From Zoogloea sp. LCSB751 (GTDB lineage: Bacteria; Pseudomonadota; Gammaproteobacteria; Burkholderiales; Rhodocyclaceae), in the NCBI RefSeq assembly GCF_002028455.1, contig NZ_MWUM01000005.1, positions 212,344 to 276,343 on the forward strand: a stretch of 64,000 nucleotides of DNA. The letters run 5' to 3'. Shown here in pieces: positions 9,194-18,512 of the stretch. Numbering within the stretch: position 1 is the stretch's first letter; the number at the start of each line of letters is the position of its first letter. Position numbers and translations under genes: made by a program. The notes below the pieces were generated by a model that worked only from the letters and a program-made list of their open reading frames with translations, was not told the origin of the DNA and made no database searches.

Positions 9194-9207
9194 TCCAAGA
9201 GCTGCGC

Positions 9208-9236
9208 ATTATACAGATCACCCTATCCTCATGCAA
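9208..9236 (-). promoter_or_regulatory. Sigma-70 promoter of tRNA-Thr
   Basis: On the minus strand TTGCAT (9231-9236) and a perfect TATAAT (9208-9213) are 17 bases apart. Transcription would begin a few bases before the tRNA. The promoter starts right at the pilY1 stop codon, so the tRNA is insulated from the pilin operon only by this promoter. Confidence 0.8.
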
Positions 9237-9239
9237 CAC

Positions 9240-12200
9240 TCACTCACGAATGATTCGCCAGTTTACAACCCGTGGCTCCCCAGCCTCTGAAATCGAACTT
9301 CCATATAGCTTTGAAGAACCTGTCACATCGGTACCCAATATCCGAATACTCTGACCGGTGCTGGTACGGAATCGAATGAGCGTCGTGTCCGTCAGTCCGG
9401 AAATACCAGCCAAATAAGGCACCGTCGAACTCAAACCCTGGGCATTGAGCGCTGTAAGGACGCTCTGGCCGCTGCCATAATGAACGGAATAGAGCGTCCC
9501 CGTCACGCTCGCGCTGCAGGGGTCGTTGGTCATGATCGTCCCGACCCACGTCAACACACCATCGTTCGCCTGCAGACTGAAAACGACACGCTCCCTGCTG
9601 ACTAGCGTATTCGCACCATTGATGGTCTGCATCTGCGTGCCCGTCAGGTCGTAATACCAACCCATCGGGGTACTTGCCGACAAACTGGCTCCCGCCAACA
9701 GATCGGTAACTTGCACGAGGTTCCCGCGCCTTACCGGAAAAGCCGAAAATCCAGTAGGAAATGCCGCCTGATTGCTCTCCGAACCGAAAGCCATGCTCCT
9801 GGTCCCATCCCGCACCGCATACATCGTTTGCTGCTGCGTGTTGTTCTGGTCTTCGGTAGCCAGCAGGCGTCCCGTACCAACAAAAACATAGCGCTTGAGA
9901 TCGTCCGCAGAGTATTCGATCTTCGGTGCCGTCGTAATTGGCTGGCCTACCCCATCCACCGAGAATTCAGCAATCTGCTCCACCGGGGGAAGATCCTGGG
10001 TCTCGCTGGTGAAATTGAAGCGCCACAACTTGCCGTCCAGATCCCCGCCATAGACATAGTCGAGCGTGTAATCCTGATAACTGGGCGTATATCCCTCAAT
10101 TTGGGCAAAGCCCGAAGGCGAAGTCTGCGAACCGCTCCCCGTATAAACCGGGGTCGATCCCAGCAGCGCTCCGGTCTTTGCATTCAAAATGAAAAGCACC
10201 CCCTGTCCGGGCCGGCCTCCCGAAGTATTGTTGTAACCACCGGTCAAGATTACGACCCACCCCCAACGACGGGTCTTGGCTATCAGCGGCCGCCCAAAAC
10301 TGAACCCCATATCGGCATGTGTGTACTCCCACAAGACCTTCCCGGCCGCAGCCGTCTCCGTCGAAGGCAAGGTCGTAAAATTCGTCACGTCCATCGCGAT
10401 GAAACTACGCCCCCCTTTACCCTGACCGACCACCAATAAGCTGCGCCAATCAGCTGCAAGTGAAGAGCTGAAGGAACTCAATTTCCCGCCAGTTCTGGCA
10501 AAGTCGACATCCCGAATCTCCGCAGTCGCGTCCATGTAATAGCGATGGGCATAAGTCTTGCGGGCAAGAGCCTGTATGCCACTCACCTCCGGATTGGCGT
10601 CCGGCCCCGCGTACAGCGAATAAGGCACGACGGCCATCACTTCGTTACCCGCATTTGACGACGTCCCCGCATCAAATGCGTGGAACATGCCATCATTGGC
10701 CCCGACAAAAATCATCGGGCGCCGACCCGTATTGGCCGTTTTGAATGTGGAATAACCGGGGTTGGCACTATCGGAATAACTGGCTTCCGGATCGCCGAGA
10801 TAAACAACCTTGGAGTCAACGATATCGCCCAGCAGCCCGCCTCTTTGTCGATAGAGGTTGGAAGTACTCGCAGTACTCTCGTACGTGCGGTCCCCTCTCA
10901 GGTAATTCAGGATGCGCTGACCATCCGTCGCATCACCCGCCGGTAAAGCGGCCGTCCTGCTCAGATTGAGTTGTTGAGTGCCACTCAAATTAGCCCACTG
11001 AAAAGGAGTGGCCGCCAAATTAGCCGGGGTCGGCGACACGAGCGTCCGGTCCGTCGGCGCCATGGTCACAATCTTGCGCCCACCACTGCCCAGGGCGTCC
11101 AGTTTGGCCGCTGCGCTCCACAAGGCCGTCGATTGACTCTGGGAGCTCAATGCCAGGCTGGGGTCGACCGAATTGACCTGCACGGCCTTGACGTCGCCGG
11201 TCCACAGCGCAGCATCGTAGTAACTCTGATAGGTATTCGCTCCCCCCGACGTCGCGCTGACCGTGGAAGCCGACAGCGCGGCCCCGGTCGCTGCACCGCT
11301 CCCCGCTGCAATGCTCTGGAATGCCGACTCGAGGCCGGCCTTCATCTTGTCGGGACTGTTGGCGGTGTAGTAGTTGTCCGGCAGGTCGTAGGTTCCGAAC
11401 TTGTTGCCAGCCCTGTTCCAATAGTCCCCGCTGGAGAACTGGCCTATCGATCCGTTCTGCTTGACATAGCCCCCATATTTGGCCGCCAGCCAGTACTGAT
11501 TCTTATCGATGTAGCCGTTCTCCATCACGTCCATCCAATATGTACTGACCGTTTGGGTTCCGGAGAGATCCGACCTGAGATCCGAGGAGTGTGCGTAGTA
11601 CGCCAGACCGGCTATCAAATAACTCCCATTGCCATTGGCGCCGGCATTTGAACGCCGCGTTCCCAAGGAAGAAATCGACTCCAAACGACCGACTTCGTCC
11701 GTCCAAGCCTTGGCCGTCTGAAACGTACCCATCGCCCAGTCCACATCAGCTGGCGCGATGGGGCTGCGGGACGGGTTCGAGTAAGTCGATCCCGAAAGAT
11801 TCCAGTCGTAATTGGTATTCGTATCGCCGACACCAATTATGTAATTCTTTTTGCATGCCAACGGCCCACTGTTCGGATATTTTGCATCAGCGGCCGGATC
11901 GTTCCAGTTCGTGATGACCGGAAAGCCGTCCTTCAGCGCTGAATTCAACCCGGACACATAACTGGCAGTGGGAGACAAATGCCTGAAGTACTTGATAACC
12001 TCAGCATAAAGCTCGCTCACCGGGTCATAATATTTGTAGCCTTGCGAGTTCAGGCCGAACTTGTTCAGATAATTGATCGTTCCGCTATTGGTTACGTCAG
12101 TCGCACCGTACGGATTGGTATAGAAATATCCCGTTTCCGATATCTCATCATCGATGGACTGAACCTTTGAACGCAGGACGCCGCCATCCTTCTGGTTATT

Positions 12201-13163
12201 CGCAACGCCACTTGCGTCCGTAGTCGGATCAGAATTCAGTGCCAGGTAGCCGAAAGCACCAAAATACATCTTGCCCTTATTGCGCTGCATCAGGCCAACA
12301 GGCTTATAAACCGTCTTGGTCCCGGTTGAATCCTTGTACGCAACGCAATTCGCTTCGGAGCTCGCCGCACCCGTGCTGTCGTCGCGACAGACCTCGACAT
12401 TTACGTTCCACAATGAACACGCCACACCGGAATCGCAGCTGCTTTGGGAATTCCATGTCCATGGATTGGTCGTCGTCGTCGTCGTCGTGCGACCATGGGA
12501 TGTCGTTGTGGTAGTGGTCACCTTGACCTGCCCAAAACGGACCTGAGTTCCCATACCGCCGTTGCGAATCCAGACGGCCCCGGTGTTATAGGGGCTGCCC
12601 AGGCCGGTATATTTGTCCACATCAGCCTGAGCCAGAATTCGGTCGGGAAAGTTGGTGGTCAAATAACTTCCCTGCGTGGATGCATAGGCCCGTTGCAGTA
12701 CGGTACGCCCGAACGGAGCACTACTGGGCGCGTGGGCAAAATCCTGCGGCTCATCGATAAGACGATTGCCACCGGTCAGAACCCAGCGGAATGTGTCGGC
12801 CCCCTGCATCGTGGCCCAATTCATGAAGTTTCCACTCCATTTTCCGCCACATGACCCCGCGGAAACCAGAGCGCCACTGGGCGTGAAATAGCTGACACCG
12901 CCCTGAGTCACATAGTCGTAGCACTTTTCCGGCACAAAGTAGCCGATGTACCGCACCGCAGGGTCAAACGTCGTCGAGGTATATGCCTGCGTGATTGCAG
13001 TTGGAAACTCCACCGACAAGGCCAGCATCACATTCGCCGGCACGTCGGCAACCAGGATGGGCTGATCGGCCAACGGCGTCGTGGCGGCCTGCCCCCCCGC
13101 CTGCAGACCGACGGCCAATGAAAGGGCTGCACATGACCGCCACCAGGAAGTCGTTTTTCTCAT
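9240..13163 (-). CDS. pilY1: Type IV pilus assembly/tip protein PilY1
   Basis: A large secreted protein of 1307 residues that, with the minor pilins, primes the type IV pilus and probably sits at its tip as an adhesin or mechanosensor. It has a signal peptide ending GGQA, then the family opening PANVMLALSVEFPT. The C-terminal half is the PilY1 beta-propeller, with FVGANDGMFHAFDA and GGDLDGKLWRF segments, the latter Asp-rich and possibly calcium-binding. I see no clear von Willebrand A MIDAS motif in the N-terminal half. Two threonine runs interrupt the N-terminal half. The ATG at 13163 was chosen because it leads straight into the signal peptide and AAGGATG lies upstream; earlier in-frame starts exist at 13172 and 13187. 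It is the last gene of the minor-pilin operon. Confidence 0.92.
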   Translation of the reverse strand: MRKTTSWWRSCAALSLAVGLQAGGQAATTPLADQPILVADVPANVMLALSVEFPTAITQAYTSTTFDPAVRYIGYFVPEKCYDYVTQGGVSYFTPSGALVSAGSCGGKWSGNFMNWATMQGADTFRWVLTGGNRLIDEPQDFAHAPSSAPFGRTVLQRAYASTQGSYLTTNFPDRILAQADVDKYTGLGSPYNTGAVWIRNGGMGTQVRFGQVKVTTTTTTSHGRTTTTTTTNPWTWNSQSSCDSGVACSLWNVNVEVCRDDSTGAASSEANCVAYKDSTGTKTVYKPVGLMQRNKGKMYFGAFGYLALNSDPTTDASGVANNQKDGGVLRSKVQSIDDEISETGYFYTNPYGATDVTNSGTINYLNKFGLNSQGYKYYDPVSELYAEVIKYFRHLSPTASYVSGLNSALKDGFPVITNWNDPAADAKYPNSGPLACKKNYIIGVGDTNTNYDWNLSGSTYSNPSRSPIAPADVDWAMGTFQTAKAWTDEVGRLESISSLGTRRSNAGANGNGSYLIAGLAYYAHSSDLRSDLSGTQTVSTYWMDVMENGYIDKNQYWLAAKYGGYVKQNGSIGQFSSGDYWNRAGNKFGTYDLPDNYYTANSPDKMKAGLESAFQSIAAGSGAATGAALSASTVSATSGGANTYQSYYDAALWTGDVKAVQVNSVDPSLALSSQSQSTALWSAAAKLDALGSGGRKIVTMAPTDRTLVSPTPANLAATPFQWANLSGTQQLNLSRTAALPAGDATDGQRILNYLRGDRTYESTASTSNLYRQRGGLLGDIVDSKVVYLGDPEASYSDSANPGYSTFKTANTGRRPMIFVGANDGMFHAFDAGTSSNAGNEVMAVVPYSLYAGPDANPEVSGIQALARKTYAHRYYMDATAEIRDVDFARTGGKLSSFSSSLAADWRSLLVVGQGKGGRSFIAMDVTNFTTLPSTETAAAGKVLWEYTHADMGFSFGRPLIAKTRRWGWVVILTGGYNNTSGGRPGQGVLFILNAKTGALLGSTPVYTGSGSQTSPSGFAQIEGYTPSYQDYTLDYVYGGDLDGKLWRFNFTSETQDLPPVEQIAEFSVDGVGQPITTAPKIEYSADDLKRYVFVGTGRLLATEDQNNTQQQTMYAVRDGTRSMAFGSESNQAAFPTGFSAFPVRRGNLVQVTDLLAGASLSASTPMGWYYDLTGTQMQTINGANTLVSRERVVFSLQANDGVLTWVGTIMTNDPCSASVTGTLYSVHYGSGQSVLTALNAQGLSSTVPYLAGISGLTDTTLIRFRTSTGQSIRILGTDVTGSSKLYGSSISEAGEPRVVNWRIIRE
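12469..12488. repeat. GTC triplet microsatellite inside pilY1
   Basis: Six full GTC units plus a partial one. On the coding strand this is an ACG run encoding threonines. It is in frame, so slippage would change the length of a Thr tract without breaking the gene. A second, codon-mixed Thr run lies at about 12501-12521. Confidence 0.8.
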
Positions 13164-13190
13164 TTCCAGCATCCTTGTCGACACCAACAG

Positions 13191-13856
13191 CTATTTAATG
13201 CGCGTGGTAATAATCGCCTGGGTATACGTCAAAGTATTTCGCGGTCCATCGCTGCGGATGGTGACCCGATACAAAGGCAGGGAAATAGACCCTGGCTTGT
13301 CCTGGCGGTAAGATCCACCCAGTTCGTAATTATCCGACACCGAGCATTTCGTTTCATCAGATGGGCCGTAATCGGAACACATGCGCTCAATAAGGAAACG
13401 GATCTTGTTGCCCCCTTCCAGCGTTCCATCGGCTGCGCTGGGCTGTATTCCGAACTTAGCGTCAAAGGTGGTCGTATTCTTGATGATCACCGGCACTCCG
13501 TTGCTATCAGCCTCAAGCAAGCGCGGCCAGTAGTTCATCGCCAGCCATTTTGCCGCCGCGCTGCCGCAACTCGCAGCGGTAGGAACGCACTCCGCGATGA
13601 TTTGATTCTTGAAATCAGCCCTTTGCATTGCCGCAAGTGCCGCATTGAGCCCTACCGTGGAGTGATTGACCGAGTCCCGCCTGAAGGCGAGGTTGCCCGA
13701 CAGGATCGTCGATGTATCAATGGATCTGAGCAGCGAGATTCCACCGAGCATCATGACGACGAGAACCACCAACACAACGGCCAGCACGACCCCCCGGGAA
13801 CGGGACGGTGGTGCGATGGAATGCATTCGAGACGACATGACGGCACCCGGGATCAT
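13191..13856 (-). CDS. pilX: Minor pilin assembly protein PilX
   Basis: A 221-residue inner-membrane/minor pilin protein. After a short basic leader, RSRGVVLAVVLVVLVVMML forms the N-terminal helix, followed by a globular part with four cysteines. The PilX-type core LRSIDTSTILSGNLAFRRD is visible. The start at 13856 overlaps the pilW stop as ATGA; an ATG six codons later (13838) is equally possible. In the pilus system PilX helps form the priming complex with PilV, PilW, FimT/FimU and PilY1. Confidence 0.85.
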   Translation of the reverse strand: MIPGAVMSSRMHSIAPPSRSRGVVLAVVLVVLVVMMLGGISLLRSIDTSTILSGNLAFRRDSVNHSTVGLNAALAAMQRADFKNQIIAECVPTAASCGSAAAKWLAMNYWPRLLEADSNGVPVIIKNTTTFDAKFGIQPSAADGTLEGGNKIRFLIERMCSDYGPSDETKCSVSDNYELGGSYRQDKPGSISLPLYRVTIRSDGPRNTLTYTQAIITTRIK

Positions 13857-15094
13857 TTGGGCGTAGCTTTCATATTGCGCAGCGGGATCACCCAATCAAA
13901 GACCTGGTAACCATAGCTTTGCTCTTCGGTACTCAACGTCCGGCTGACCTGGCGTGCGGAAGGCAAGTCGGCGAACAACACGAGGGTCGTAGGCCTCGTA
14001 TTGCTGACCACGACCTGGGGCGTTCGCACGATGACACCGATCCGGATCGCCTTGATCTGGTCGATCTTCTGTTCCGTCGCCGTATTGCCATCCGTCAGCT
14101 TGGCCAGGGTCCACTCGGAATCGGTCGGCGACACCCACTCGTCGACCACGTTGTCATTTGGAGTACCACCGACACCATCGTCGACGCCATATCGCGCCTT
14201 GATAAGGATCACGTTCTCGCCAAACGGCTCAGCCCCACGACGCTGCAGCAGATCGTATTCGACGAGTTCGGCATTTTCATTCACGGAGACCAATGAGAAC
14301 GTCGGCGCAGACTCAGCTCCCAAATGAAAAAGCGAAGGGCTCAAACTGCTGATAGTCGTAGGCAGCACACCATAGGAAGAGCTCGCACTGCTCAGCCGGA
14401 TGCTTGAATAGGATGCCGGCGCAACAACAGCGGCCGACGCGGGCATGACCTTGTAGCCAAATGAAGCATCGGTTACAGGTTGCCCACTGGAGTAGTTACT
14501 GGCGACCTGAACGACCTGACATTCCCCCGGCGCAACTGCCAGATCCTGTGGCACCGACAACAAAAGATCATTACTGGAACCCGCAGAAGCGGCGATGGCA
14601 ACCCCATTCGGATTGCTCACCAGCAAGGTCGAACCATCGGAAGTCGTAAACGGGATACCACGGTTTGCCGAAGGCGAACTCCCGGCCATCACCATCAGGA
14701 TATCCGACCCGCTCCCGCCATCGAGAATACCTACCGGCAGCACCCGGACCGCTGTCGGAAATGCACTGAAAGGGGCGGGATAAGCCGACGCCGGCAACAA
14801 CGTAACGCCATTACGCTTCGCCTTCAGACTACAACCCCAGATATTCCGCCCCTGGGCAAATGATCCGCCGGCTTGTTCGAACAATGCATTCAGCCTGGCC
14901 GCCGAAATCGCCAAGGTCTGCACTGAATCCGTAGCACCGCCGATATTGCGTCTGAACATATCGCTGGCAGTAAAGGAACGCATTACCACCAGGGACGCAA
15001 TCAGCCCTACGGCCAGGCCAATCATCACCTCGACAAGACTGACCCCGCGCACGCTTGCAGGCCAGCGCCGACCAAAGACAGGATTCATACGCAT
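13853..15094 (-). CDS. pilW: Minor pilin PilW
   Basis: A 413-residue minor pilin. The prepilin cleavage site is RG|VSLVEVMIGL, with Glu at +5, followed by a hydrophobic helix of about 20 residues. The rest is a long globular domain rich in Ser, Val and Ala. The ATG at 15094 has an AGGA six bases upstream and lies 8 bases from the pilV stop; a TTG and a second ATG in the same frame are alternatives. It belongs to the pilus priming complex. Confidence 0.87.
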   Translation of the reverse strand: MRMNPVFGRRWPASVRGVSLVEVMIGLAVGLIASLVVMRSFTASDMFRRNIGGATDSVQTLAISAARLNALFEQAGGSFAQGRNIWGCSLKAKRNGVTLLPASAYPAPFSAFPTAVRVLPVGILDGGSGSDILMVMAGSSPSANRGIPFTTSDGSTLLVSNPNGVAIAASAGSSNDLLLSVPQDLAVAPGECQVVQVASNYSSGQPVTDASFGYKVMPASAAVVAPASYSSIRLSSASSSYGVLPTTISSLSPSLFHLGAESAPTFSLVSVNENAELVEYDLLQRRGAEPFGENVILIKARYGVDDGVGGTPNDNVVDEWVSPTDSEWTLAKLTDGNTATEQKIDQIKAIRIGVIVRTPQVVVSNTRPTTLVLFADLPSARQVSRTLSTEEQSYGYQVFDWVIPLRNMKATPK

Positions 15095-15102
15095 GGCCAA
15101 TC

Positions 15103-15546
15103 CTAAAAAAGCAGCGCCCTGGTCTCGTACGCACCAGCTATTTCGCGCCCACCACTCCCGGTCGTACTGCCGGGCACAGACCAGGTGATATTCAACTTCA
15201 CGACGAGCGTGGTCGACGTTGCTTTCGGAACAGAAGTGAACTCAGTGGTGACCTGTGCATTGGGGAGACGGCTCGCCCCTTTGACACGATTATTCAACCA
15301 GGCAGAGAACTGGGCGCCACTGGGACTCGCGAAATCCGTTGCAACATTGCTGAGGTTATAGACTGTCATCTTGGCGATCAGCTCATCCGACAGCATCGCG
15401 GCCTCGGTGCGAAACTGGCTGTCCGTTGCGATCTTCATGGACGCCGCCTGAAAACCGATCAAGCCAAGCAGGCCAAGGGAGAAAATCAACAATGCAACCA
15501 GCGCCTCGAGCAACACGTAGCCTGACGCATTACTTTTCCTTTCCAT
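15103..15546 (-). CDS. pilV: Minor pilin PilV
   Basis: A 147-residue minor pilin. The leader MERKSNASG is followed by YVLLEALVALLIFSLGLLGL, a prepilin cleavage site with Glu at +5 and the class III signal helix. The family sequence GFQAASMKIATDSQFRTEA follows. It is 12 bases downstream of fimT in the same operon. Confidence 0.88.
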   Translation of the reverse strand: MERKSNASGYVLLEALVALLIFSLGLLGLIGFQAASMKIATDSQFRTEAAMLSDELIAKMTVYNLSNVATDFASPSGAQFSAWLNNRVKGASRLPNAQVTTEFTSVPKATSTTLVVKLNITWSVPGSTTGSGGREIAGAYETRALLF

Positions 15547-15558
15547 AACCTCTCCCGT

Positions 15559-16176
15559 TCAAGCAGTCGGACACATCTGAGTCGTCACCAGAGGCAGGCA
15601 CGCGAACGGCTTGCCGGACGCAAGCGAAGGATCACAAGCCTTGATACCCCCCCCGGGGGTCACGAATACACAGATTGCACGGTCGGCCAAAGGGCGTGAC
15701 ACTCGGAAAACCTGGTATTCGGTGATCGCCGCGCCAGCAATGCTGGTAATCCTGCCGCTTCCGTTGAATACCAGGCTGGCCGGACCTCCCACCGCGATGT
15801 CGGGCGAGATTTCCTTCATCGTGTAGCTATTGACGTAAGCCAGGTCCGTATTGGCGAGCGGGGCATAACTCTCGTCGAGCGCCCGAACCGCCCAATTCGT
15901 TCCGTTATCCGCAGCAACAAGCGTCACAATGCCGGCTTTTGACGGCGTAGCATTTGTGAGCAAAAACTCCACACGCGCATTGCGGCGAATGGCCTCCACT
16001 TCTGCCTGACGCAATCCGTTCTGGAGAACCTCCGCCGCCGAACTGATGGAGTTGCGCCGAATCCAATCGCCCATTTGGGGCATCGCAATGGCCGCCAGGA
16101 TGCCGAGGATAGCGACGGTCACGATCATCTCGAGCAAGGTCGAGCCTCGTTCGCTCCGATCACGCACGATCAGCAT
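15559..16176 (-). CDS. fimT: FimT/GspH-family pseudopilin
   Basis: A 205-residue minor pilin of the GspH/FimT type. The prepilin site is RG|STLLEMIVTVAILGILAA with Glu at +5, followed by the GspH-like run AMPQMGDWIRRNSI. The tail contains three Cys residues. FimT proteins in some species bind DNA for natural transformation; whether this one does cannot be read from the sequence. Its ATG lies 7 bases inside the end of the pilE-like gene. Confidence 0.87.
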   Translation of the reverse strand: MLIVRDRSERGSTLLEMIVTVAILGILAAIAMPQMGDWIRRNSISSAAEVLQNGLRQAEVEAIRRNARVEFLLTNATPSKAGIVTLVAADNGTNWAVRALDESYAPLANTDLAYVNSYTMKEISPDIAVGGPASLVFNGSGRITSIAGAAITEYQVFRVSRPLADRAICVFVTPGGGIKACDPSLASGKPFACLPLVTTQMCPTA

Positions 16177-16598
16177 GAGGTCGCATCCTTGGTCATCAAC
16201 CAGCAGGACTGGGTTGTCGTGGCTGCCGGGGTGCTGGACGTCTTGCTCCCCGACTGGTCGATCGCGTACACATAACCGCTCATGCCTTTCGCTGCCAGGC
16301 CTGTTGCAGTGATAGTAAACGTCGTGTTGTCACACGTGACGGCGACAGAGAAAGGCGCATCCGAAAACACCGCCGACAAATCGGGACAGGTCGTGGTCGC
16401 CACATTCGCATAATAGGATCGCATTGAGTTGAAGTTCTGCTCCATGCGTGCCTTGGCCTCGGACAAGGCCTCGGTTCCCAGCGCAATCTTGCCCCTCACG
16501 ATATGCGCCGTGTACGCCGGCACCGCAACAGAAGCAAGGATTCCCACGATCGCGACCACGATCATCAGCTCGATGAGCGTTACACCACGCTGTCTCAT
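16170..16598 (-). CDS. pilE: Type IV pilin, PilE-like, first gene of the minor-pilin operon
   Basis: A 142-residue pilin. It has a very short leader MRQRG followed by VTLIELMIVVAIVGILASVA, with Glu at +5, and PAYTAHIVRGKIA as in PilE. Three Cys residues lie in the C-terminal half; a pair could close a D-region loop. A strong AAGGAG lies 6 bases before the ATG, the best ribosome site in the operon. Its position and size suggest a PilE-type minor pilin rather than the major subunit PilA, but abundance cannot be judged here. Confidence 0.85.
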   Translation of the reverse strand: MRQRGVTLIELMIVVAIVGILASVAVPAYTAHIVRGKIALGTEALSEAKARMEQNFNSMRSYYANVATTTCPDLSAVFSDAPFSVAVTCDNTTFTITATGLAAKGMSGYVYAIDQSGSKTSSTPAATTTQSCWLMTKDATSC

Positions 16599-16747
16599 TT
16601 TTTTCTCCTTCGAACGTACTCTGAGGCCGCACGCGCACGAATGCGAGCCTCATACGACTGGCGGCGTCCCCATCCCGACAAACGGTAACGGGTGCAAGAT
16701 CCGAAGGGCTATCGTGTACCTGTCACTGCCGTCGCGGTACCGTGCCG

Positions 16748-17437
16748 ATGTTCCTACCCCACTTTCGATCGACCTCGCCAGCCCAACGTCTCGGCTTCGC
16801 CACACTGACCTCCATTGCGGCCCACCTGGCCCTGATGATGAGCGTGCCAGGCGCCTCTACGGGATTGCAGCCGGGCGGAAGCACGGCGGAAAATTCGTCA
16901 CAGCTGCGCCCTGCTCTTACAGTCCGGCTGACGGCGGCTATCGAAAACTATTCAATCGGGGAAAGCGGGCCGGACGTCGTGCTGGATGCCCCGCTCCAGG
17001 ATGCGGAAACGGATATACCCTCCGCCCCTCCCCTTTATTCCGAGGCATCACCGCCTGCCGCTCTTGCCCCCCCGTCCGCACCACCTCCTCTGGCGTGGCC
17101 AGCCGAGGTCCCGACCGGCTACCGGCGGCTGTCGGAACTGACGCGGGAGCCAGAACTGCTCACCCCGGTTGATGAACGCAATTGGCCAAAGCTGCCTGGC
17201 GTCGCGCCCGGCAGCTTTGAACTGGAACTCGCCATCGGCACGGACGGCACGGTGGATCTGGTGGTGCCCCATTGCGATGAGCCCCGCTGCCCGGCAGCCG
17301 AGATCTATACGCAAATCGTTCGCCAGTGGCATTTTCAGCCGGGTGAGATTCTGGGTCAGCCAACCCCCAGCCGGCTTCGGCTCGCATTCGATGTCGGAAT
17401 CGCGGCGAGCGACGAGCCTGCTCAACCCCGCCAATAG
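16748..17437 (+). CDS. TonB-like C-terminal domain protein
   Basis: A 229-residue protein with one N-terminal membrane helix (about 15-35, LGFATLTSIAAHLALMM), a proline/alanine-rich periplasmic linker (about 75-120) and a C-terminal region resembling TonB (FELELAIGTDGTVDLV, then IVRQWHFQPG). This is the architecture of an energy-transducing protein that crosses the periplasm. No exbB, exbD or TonB-dependent receptor is nearby, so its partner is unknown. An in-frame GTG two codons earlier is an alternative start. Its 3' end overlaps the end of the convergent lysR gene by 16 bases. Confidence 0.7.
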   Translation: MFLPHFRSTSPAQRLGFATLTSIAAHLALMMSVPGASTGLQPGGSTAENSSQLRPALTVRLTAAIENYSIGESGPDVVLDAPLQDAETDIPSAPPLYSEASPPAALAPPSAPPPLAWPAEVPTGYRRLSELTREPELLTPVDERNWPKLPGVAPGSFELELAIGTDGTVDLVVPHCDEPRCPAAEIYTQIVRQWHFQPGEILGQPTPSRLRLAFDVGIAASDEPAQPRQ

Positions 17438-18324
17438 TCCAGCCGCCCGAACACCCCGCGCAGATGGTCGATCAGCAGCCGCACCCGCAGCGGCAGACGG
17501 CGATTCTGCGGAAAAACGGCGTAGATCCCGGTCGCCGGCGCCGCCCATTCGTCGAGCACCGACACCAGCGCACCGCTCACCAGATCGCGCTCCACCTCCC
17601 ACATGGAACGCCAGGCCAGGCCGATGCCGCCGAGCGCCCATTCGTGCAGCACCGTGCCATCGTTGCACTCGAAGCGCCCGGACACCTTGACGGTACGCGT
17701 GCGCCCCAGCGCGTCGAGATCGGCGAAGACCCAGCCCCGTTGCAGGTCGAGGGACAGGCAGTCATGGCGGGCCAGATCGTCCGGGCACTGCGGAATGCCG
17801 TTGCGGGCCAGATAGGACGGGCTCGCCACCACAACGCGACGGTTGTCCGCCAGACGCACTGACACCAGGCTGGAATCGCTCAGCTCGCCGATGCGAATCG
17901 CGCAATCGACGCCCTCATTCACCAGGTCCACCAGGCGGTCGCTGAGATCCAGGCTGCAGGTCACCTCCGGATTGGCGGACAGGAAGTCCCGCACCAGCGG
18001 CGCCACATGGCGCCGTCCAAAGCCCGCCGGCGCCGACACCTTGATGTGTCCACTGGCCTTTACCCCGCCCAGGCTCACCGACGCCTCCGCATTGGCGAGG
18101 TCGTTGAGGATGCGCTGGCAATCCTCCAGGAAGGCACTGCCCTCGAAGGTGAGGCTCAGCTTGCGGGTGGTGCGCACCAGCAGCTTCACGCCCAACCGCT
18201 CCTCCAGCGCATCGATGCGCCGCCCCATCATCGCCGGCGTTACGCCCTCGGCGCGGGCCGCCGCCGACAGGCTGCCGCGGGTCGCCACGCTGACGAAGGT
18301 CTCGATTTCCTTGAAGCTGCTCAT
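17422..18324 (-). CDS. LysR-family transcriptional regulator
   Basis: A 300-residue LysR regulator. Residues 1-60 are the winged helix-turn-helix (FKEIETFVSVATRGSLSAAA, then MGRRIDALEERLGVKLLVRTTR). Residues about 90-295 are the effector-binding domain. It is divergent from the haloacid dehalogenase-aceB pair with 188 bases between. By the usual LysR logic it probably controls one or both, but the effector is not known. Confidence 0.9.
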   Translation of the reverse strand: MSSFKEIETFVSVATRGSLSAAARAEGVTPAMMGRRIDALEERLGVKLLVRTTRKLSLTFEGSAFLEDCQRILNDLANAEASVSLGGVKASGHIKVSAPAGFGRRHVAPLVRDFLSANPEVTCSLDLSDRLVDLVNEGVDCAIRIGELSDSSLVSVRLADNRRVVVASPSYLARNGIPQCPDDLARHDCLSLDLQRGWVFADLDALGRTRTVKVSGRFECNDGTVLHEWALGGIGLAWRSMWEVERDLVSGALVSVLDEWAAPATGIYAVFPQNRRLPLRVRLLIDHLRGVFGRLDYWRG

Positions 18325-18512
18325 TTGATACTAAAAGTAAAAAATCATTTGATTTTATTATGGCTTCTTTTTTGTTTAGTCATTAAATAAACTTCGCTCC
18401 AACGTGGTGGAGGAGAACGCTGATTGAGCGGTGCCGCCGGGCCGAAACCCGGTAGAAGCGCCCCGCAGCGCCACCCACAACAAACCGCTTCATCGACAAG
18501 GACATCAAGAGC

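Noticed and set aside
18321..18353. Repeated TCATTTGAT at the lysR start.
   Set aside because: The first copy contains the lysR start codon; two short AT-rich copies are not enough to claim a LysR site.
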